Below are positions 14,713-18,199 of a stretch of 18,199 nt of DNA, one piece after another (position 1 is the first letter of the stretch; every line of letters begins with the position of its first letter). The DNA lies in NCBI GenBank assembly GCA_014764075.1, contig JACXUE010000028.1:1-18199 (forward strand). The letters are read 5' to 3'. The notes under the pieces were generated by a model that saw only the letters and a list, made by a program, of their open reading frames with translations, was not told where the DNA came from and did not search any database. The stretch is from Sulfuricurvum sp. Lineage in GTDB: Bacteria > Campylobacterota > Campylobacteria > Campylobacterales > Sulfurimonadaceae. A program made the position numbers and the translations under genes.

Positions 14713-15621
14713 ATGGACAGAAAACTCATGAGTGATTTTTTTTACCTCAACCAACCCAACGATATGGAGCAGTGTATTGAACTCTTCACTATTTTCGGCG
14801 GATATACCTCCCCAATCGATGTCGATCAGTCGATCGATATTCTATTAAAACAGCACATCTTAGAACCGCTTGAATCACATCGCGAAACAATCCTCTCCCC
14901 TCTTGATGATAATCCCCTCTACGTCAATCTCCTTCGTGCGATCAGCATAGGAGATCGACGACAGGCTTCAGCATTTCGTCGTGCCCGCATCGGCAAAGAA
15001 CGGGGCAATGAAGCGTTCGAGAACCTTCGGCACTGCGGCTACCTCTCTATCGAACATTCCCGTGAAACGCCCCTCCAAAGACGCTATCCGAAACAGCGAT
15101 TTAAAAAAGAGGTCGAGCACCACCGTATCAGCCATAAATTCCGCTTCGCTACCCCGTTTTTACGTTTTTGGTTCGCTTTTGTCGAACCGTTCACCGCTTC
15201 GATCCGCGAAGAAAACCACACCCATTTTTATGAATATTTCCACACCCACTTTAATGCGTTTGTCGGATTTACGTTTGAAGAGTTATGCGATCTCTACATA
15301 CGGGAGATTTTAGCAGAACGGTTCGATGTCGAGATTCTCGATTCGGGGAGCTACTGGGATCGCACAGTGGAGATCGATCTTTTCACCGAAACGCTCAACG
15401 GACAAACATGGGTTGGTGAGTGCAAATGGACCAATCACAAAGTGAATAAAAAAGAGTTCCACAAACTCGAAGAGAAGTGCTCTAAACTCTCCCTCTCTCC
15501 CGATAAAATTTTGCTCTTTACCAAACGGGGATTTTCAAACGAACTGAACGAACTCAAAGATAAAAGAGTGTACCGTTTTTGTGCGGAAGACTTGACTCTA
15601 TTAACGTCGAATCGACACTAA
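14713..15621 (+). CDS. DUF234-type protein with PD-(D/E)XK nuclease-like C-terminus, no ATPase domain
   Basis: A 302-residue protein. Residues about 66-120 look like a winged-helix segment (NPLYVNLLRAISIGDRRQ onward, with a basic patch). ISHKFRFATPFLRFWFAFVEPF (139-160) is the characteristic opening of the DUF234 domain, normally found after an archaeal-type P-loop ATPase. The C-terminal part has a restriction-endonuclease-fold signature: E189/E190 (FEELC), D222 (VEIDLF) and E236-x-K238 (GECKW). No P-loop is present, so it is a stand-alone version. ATG 14728 (MSDFFYL) is an alternative start; neither ATG has a clear ribosome site. It is convergent with the J-domain gene, with one base between stops. 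A DNA-related role is likely, but the target is unknown. Confidence 0.75.
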   Translation: MDRKLMSDFFYLNQPNDMEQCIELFTIFGGYTSPIDVDQSIDILLKQHILEPLESHRETILSPLDDNPLYVNLLRAISIGDRRQASAFRRARIGKERGNEAFENLRHCGYLSIEHSRETPLQRRYPKQRFKKEVEHHRISHKFRFATPFLRFWFAFVEPFTASIREENHTHFYEYFHTHFNAFVGFTFEELCDLYIREILAERFDVEILDSGSYWDRTVEIDLFTETLNGQTWVGECKWTNHKVNKKEFHKLEEKCSKLSLSPDKILLFTKRGFSNELNELKDKRVYRFCAEDLTLLTSNRH

Positions 15622-15622
15622 A

Positions 15623-16411
15623 TCAACTCGCGGCACGCAATGCGCTGTACGCCTCTTGGAGGAGTTGAAATTTTTCCGTATATTTGTTTATAACTCGTTT
15701 TCCTTTCGTTTGAACACGGTCGGGATGATACCGTTTTGCCAGCTCACGGTACCGTTTTTTGATATCATCGGCTTTAGCCCCTACGGGCAATTCAAAAATA
15801 GCATGATAACGGATTATTTTATCCAAAGCTTCGCTACCGAATCCCCACCCTCGATAGTTGCCGTAGAGTCTACTCATGAACTCATCGTCGTATTCATAAT
15901 TGAGTGAAAAATGGAGTACTTCGCGACGGTTAAGGGTCTTCTCAAGCCGCGCTTTGGCAAGTGATGTACTTACATCGATATGGAGCGAAGTTTCGGTAGA
16001 ACTGAGCACCAACGACGAAAACTGCTGTTTGAGATAGCGGATAACCCACGGGGAAGGTTTGGACAAAACAAACGTGACGCGTGTCGGGCTGAATGCGTAG
16101 AGTTTGATCGACACGTGTTCATTATCACGGTAGGGGATTTCAATCCGTACGGCGGCAGTACGACATTTTTTGAGGGAACGGCGATAAAACGGGCTGCCAA
16201 GATCGTTGACTTTGGCATAACACTCGCTGAGATTCTCCAAAAACTCCTCTTTTTGATTGGCGGAGTTTTCGTTATTGAGAACCAATACCCCGTTATCTAA
16301 AAACAGGGTGTTATGGATATGATGATCGAAAAACTCCTCCATCCACGACTCTTCGAGCGTGTTGGAAGATCCTTGAACAAAGATAGCGTTATTGCGTAAA
16401 ACAACTCTCAC
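15623..16411 (-). CDS. J-domain protein (DnaJ-like) with C-terminal J domain
   Basis: A 262-residue protein whose last 60 residues are a J domain: ALDKIIRYHAIFELPVGAKADDIKKRYRELAKRY, then the HPD motif (H229-P230-D231) that stimulates DnaK ATPase, then a final helix FQLLQEAYSAL. The first 195 residues have no membrane segment, zinc centre or Gly/Phe-rich linker, so this is not a canonical DnaJ or CbpA. They resemble the uncharacterised N-terminal part of short J-domain proteins in Campylobacterota, with many beta-prone stretches (AVRIEIPYR, VSIKLYAFS, RVTFVLSK). The start is GTG at 16411 with only a weak GGGGG upstream. It probably brings an unknown client to DnaK. Confidence 0.85.
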   Translation of the reverse strand: MRVVLRNNAIFVQGSSNTLEESWMEEFFDHHIHNTLFLDNGVLVLNNENSANQKEEFLENLSECYAKVNDLGSPFYRRSLKKCRTAAVRIEIPYRDNEHVSIKLYAFSPTRVTFVLSKPSPWVIRYLKQQFSSLVLSSTETSLHIDVSTSLAKARLEKTLNRREVLHFSLNYEYDDEFMSRLYGNYRGWGFGSEALDKIIRYHAIFELPVGAKADDIKKRYRELAKRYHPDRVQTKGKRVINKYTEKFQLLQEAYSALRAAS

Positions 16412-16466
16412 GGCAACCCCCGTTAGTGATTATTATCCCACTAAAGCAAAAGAGGTTCCAGTTTCA

Positions 16467-17300
16467 CTATTGCTTAATAATCTCTCCATAGCACTCCGGT
16501 CGTCGGTCGCGGATGAGTCCCCAGTAGTGACGATGTTCGCGGATCGCTACAGGATCAAATTCGCCGTAGAGAATTTCCTCTTTATCGCGCGACGCTTCGG
16601 CAATCTTTGCACCCGTATGATCGGTGATGAACGATGAACCGTAAAACGTCAGAGTACAACTCTCCCCCACCTCTTCACCAATACGGTTGGCGGCGATAAC
16701 GGGGATGATGTTGGCAGCAGAGTGCCCCATCTGTACACGTTGCCAATGCGATGCCGAATCGACTCCGATCTCGGGTTCACTACCAATGGCAGTGGGATAA
16801 AAAATCATATCGGCACCCATGAGGGTTAGACTGCGTGCCGTTTCTGGAAACCATTGATCCCAGCAGATACCTACACCCACATTTCCAAATGCCGTTTTCC
16901 ACACTTTGAACCCCGTATCCCCTGGCTCAAAATAAAATTTCTCTTCATACCCAGGACCGTCGGGGATATGGGTTTTTCGGTAGTTTTCCATTATGGTACC
17001 GTCCGAATCGATCATCACCAAAGAGTTAAAATAACGATCCCCGTCCCGCTCAAAATAACTGATCGGCAACACTACCCCAAGCTCCTTCGCCAACGCACTG
17101 AAATGTCCGATGAGAGGGTTATTTTCGAGCGGCTGCGCCCATTCAAAATACTTTTTGTCCATATCTTTGCAAAAGTAATACCCTTCGAACAACTCAGGGA
17201 TCAAAATGATATTGGCACCGCTTTGTGCCGCTTCACGTACCATCGATTCGGCCTTGAGGATATTGAATTGAAGGATCAAGGAGTCTATTATGAAGATCAA
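16467..17300 (-). CDS. aguB: N-carbamoylputrescine amidase, N-terminally truncated
   Basis: A nitrilase-superfamily amidase of the AguB type, which converts N-carbamoylputrescine to putrescine, CO2 and ammonia in polyamine synthesis. The triad is present: E36 (IPELFEG), K109 (YRKTHIPDGPGY) and C146 (GICWDQWFPE). IGSEP and the SAANIIPVIAANRIG segment also fit. The family starts with about 20 residues forming the first beta strand before a NIxKAExxVREAA helix. Here the helix is intact (NILKAESMVREAA from 13), but what precedes it is unrelated sequence read from the leader and first codons of the divergent flagellin gene. The only upstream start is TTG at 17300, inside that gene, with no ribosome site. 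The enzyme is therefore probably not made in full form. The symbol reflects family resemblance. Confidence 0.85.
   Translation of the reverse strand: MIFIIDSLILQFNILKAESMVREAAQSGANIILIPELFEGYYFCKDMDKKYFEWAQPLENNPLIGHFSALAKELGVVLPISYFERDGDRYFNSLVMIDSDGTIMENYRKTHIPDGPGYEEKFYFEPGDTGFKVWKTAFGNVGVGICWDQWFPETARSLTLMGADMIFYPTAIGSEPEIGVDSASHWQRVQMGHSAANIIPVIAANRIGEEVGESCTLTFYGSSFITDHTGAKIAEASRDKEEILYGEFDPVAIREHRHYWGLIRDRRPECYGEIIKQ
17278..17283 (+). promoter_or_regulatory. Ribosome binding site of the flagellin-like gene
   Basis: AAGGAG stands six bases before the ATG at 17290. It fixes that start and shows that the flagellin gene keeps its leader, although the intergenic region that should carry its promoter is missing. 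Confidence 0.8.
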
Positions 17301-18036
17301 CGATCAAAGCTATTCACTCCCCAGTCTCAATGCTGAAAGTTCCAAAAAGGGTAAGACGCTCGACAAAATAGCTGCCGCCGCTGAACTTAGGATGCAAAAT
17401 GCCGCCTCACACTCTATTGCGGATATGCTCCAAAATCATATTTCCGCTATGTCACAGGGGTTAATGAATGTAAACGATGGTGTGTCGATGATGCAAATCG
17501 CAGGGGGTACCCTCAATTCACTCAACGGACAAACTGAAAAGTTGAGTGATCTAAGCGTCCGCTACAACAGTGCATCGCTCAACTCTGCCCAAAAACAAGA
17601 GCTTCAAAGTGAGTTCAACCGTACCGTCGAATCGATGCAGCAAAGCATTGATGGTTCTACCTTTAACGGCAAAGCGCTGTTTGGAAATGATATGACGATT
17701 TCAACTGGAGAAAGCTCCATCAATGGTTCATTGCCTGAACTTTCACCTCAATCTCTCTCAATCGACAATCAAGATGCGATTCAAGCGTATCGTGATTCAC
17801 TAGCCCAAGCTTCATCCCAAATCGGTTCAACCATCACCGAGATGGTGAGCGCCTCAGATAACCTACTGACCCAAATCAGCTCTACCGTTACAGCAAAAAA
17901 CCAAATAGCCGATACCGATTTGGCAAAAGTGATCAGTGAATACCAGAAAAGCACTACAAAACTCAATTTAGCGCAAATTGCGATGAGTCACCAGCACGAT
18001 ACGCTTCGACAAACGATTGGGAGATTGTTAGGGTAA
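17290..18036 (+). CDS. FlaC-like short flagellin family protein
   Basis: A 248-residue flagellin homologue. The N-terminal half (about 35-125) has the D0/D1 helix pattern: ASHSIADMLQNHISAMSQG, then NVNDGVSMMQIAGGTLNSL and a LNSAQKQELQSEFNRTVESM segment leading to FNGKALF. The C-terminal helices (about 185-248) end IADTDLAKVISEYQKSTTKL onward to RQTIGRLLG. The variable outer domains of filament flagellins are absent, as in FlaC of Campylobacter jejuni (about 249 residues), which is secreted through the flagellar apparatus and is not the main filament subunit. This may be an equivalent, exported by the flagellar type III system, but function is inferred from architecture. No sigma-28 promoter is visible in the few bases before it; upstream is truncated amidase sequence. 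Confidence 0.8.
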   Translation: MKINDQSYSLPSLNAESSKKGKTLDKIAAAAELRMQNAASHSIADMLQNHISAMSQGLMNVNDGVSMMQIAGGTLNSLNGQTEKLSDLSVRYNSASLNSAQKQELQSEFNRTVESMQQSIDGSTFNGKALFGNDMTISTGESSINGSLPELSPQSLSIDNQDAIQAYRDSLAQASSQIGSTITEMVSASDNLLTQISSTVTAKNQIADTDLAKVISEYQKSTTKLNLAQIAMSHQHDTLRQTIGRLLG

Positions 18037-18106
18037 AAACTCTACCCCAGAAAGGCAATCTTCAGTGCTTTAGTAGCTAGCGTGGTCTACAACAAAAGTG
18101 GGATGG

Positions 18107-18199
18107 TTACATCTGATCTTTGGCTTGAATACCCAAAAGAGAGAGTCCCGTTTTGATCGAGAGGGCGACAACGAGGAGAAGTTTGAGTAATTTAGCTTC
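18107..18199 (-). CDS. argS: Probable arginyl-tRNA synthetase, 3' end only
   Basis: The last 30 codons of a gene entering from the right edge. The translation ends GLSLLGIQAKDQM, matching the usual ArgS C-terminus (a helix followed by LGI/V...M, as in the end of E. coli ArgS). The preceding AKLLKLLLVVALSIKT fits the last helix of the DALR anticodon-binding domain. Only this tail is visible, so another class I synthetase or an unrelated protein is possible. The gene is convergent with the flagellin-like gene across 70 bases, in which I see only a weak GGGTA/TACCC inverted repeat at 18031-18047. Confidence 0.6.
   Translation of the reverse strand, partial: EAKLLKLLLVVALSIKTGLSLLGIQAKDQM

Noticed and set aside
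14433..14729. A 98-codon minus-strand frame spanning the gap before the DUF234-type gene
   Set aside because: It overlaps the aldo/keto reductase start out of frame, has no family resemblance, and the gap carries promoter-like elements.
18031..18047. Terminator after the flagellin-like gene (GGGTA/TACCC)
   Set aside because: The stem has only five pairs, uses the stop codon itself and has no T run, so it is not convincing.
1..18199. CRISPR array, tRNA or rRNA genes, insertion sequences, prophage
   Set aside because: I saw no regularly spaced repeats, tRNA-like cloverleaf, transposase-like protein or phage genes anywhere in the window.

Overview
The window reads as chromosomal DNA of a Campylobacterota (Epsilonproteobacteria) member, most likely a free-living Sulfuricurvum/Sulfurimonas-type bacterium. 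The main reason is its complex I operon. It has no ordinary NuoE or NuoF; in their place are a 74-residue NuoE-position protein and a 678-residue flavoprotein, followed by two consecutive nuoG genes. A FlaC-like short flagellin, endonuclease IV, a carbamoylputrescine amidase and a probable argS 3' end fit the same assignment. The genus is inferred from protein character, not from a database match.

Region 1 (1-10043, minus strand) is the front half of a nuo operon, transcribed nuoA-B-C-D-E'-F'-G1-G2-H and leaving the window inside nuoH. Genes are spaced by about 15 bases or less, or overlap (ATGA between the nuoG copies, TAATG between nuoB and nuoC, 19 bases between nuoA and nuoB). The usual NADH/FMN input module is absent. 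The 678-residue protein joins a NuoF-tail-like segment to a GltD-type FAD/NAD(P) oxidoreductase and probably feeds electrons to the NuoG iron-sulfur chain. Both NuoG copies keep every visible cluster ligand, including those of N7.

Region 2 (10044-10368) is a non-coding stretch of 325 bases with a plausible nuo promoter and two short inverted repeats.

Region 3 (10369-14518, minus strand) holds an AAA+ family protein missing its Walker A part, a 3' remnant of an acyl-CoA ligase gene, a 27-codon ORF, nfo, a stretch with three hairpins, a small lipoprotein gene and an aldo/keto reductase gene.

Region 4 (14713-18199) holds a DUF234/PD-(D/E)XK-type protein (+) convergent with a J-domain protein (-). 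Next is an N-terminally truncated carbamoylputrescine amidase (-) head to head with a FlaC-like flagellin gene (+), then the 3' end of a probable argS (-).

Three loci in regions 3 and 4 (AAA+ protein, acyl-CoA ligase, amidase) have each lost coding sequence. This may be real genome erosion or an assembly problem. The best candidates for something new are the non-canonical complex I input module with its doubled NuoG, the AAA+ protein without a P-loop, and the multi-hairpin stretch at 13077-13180.
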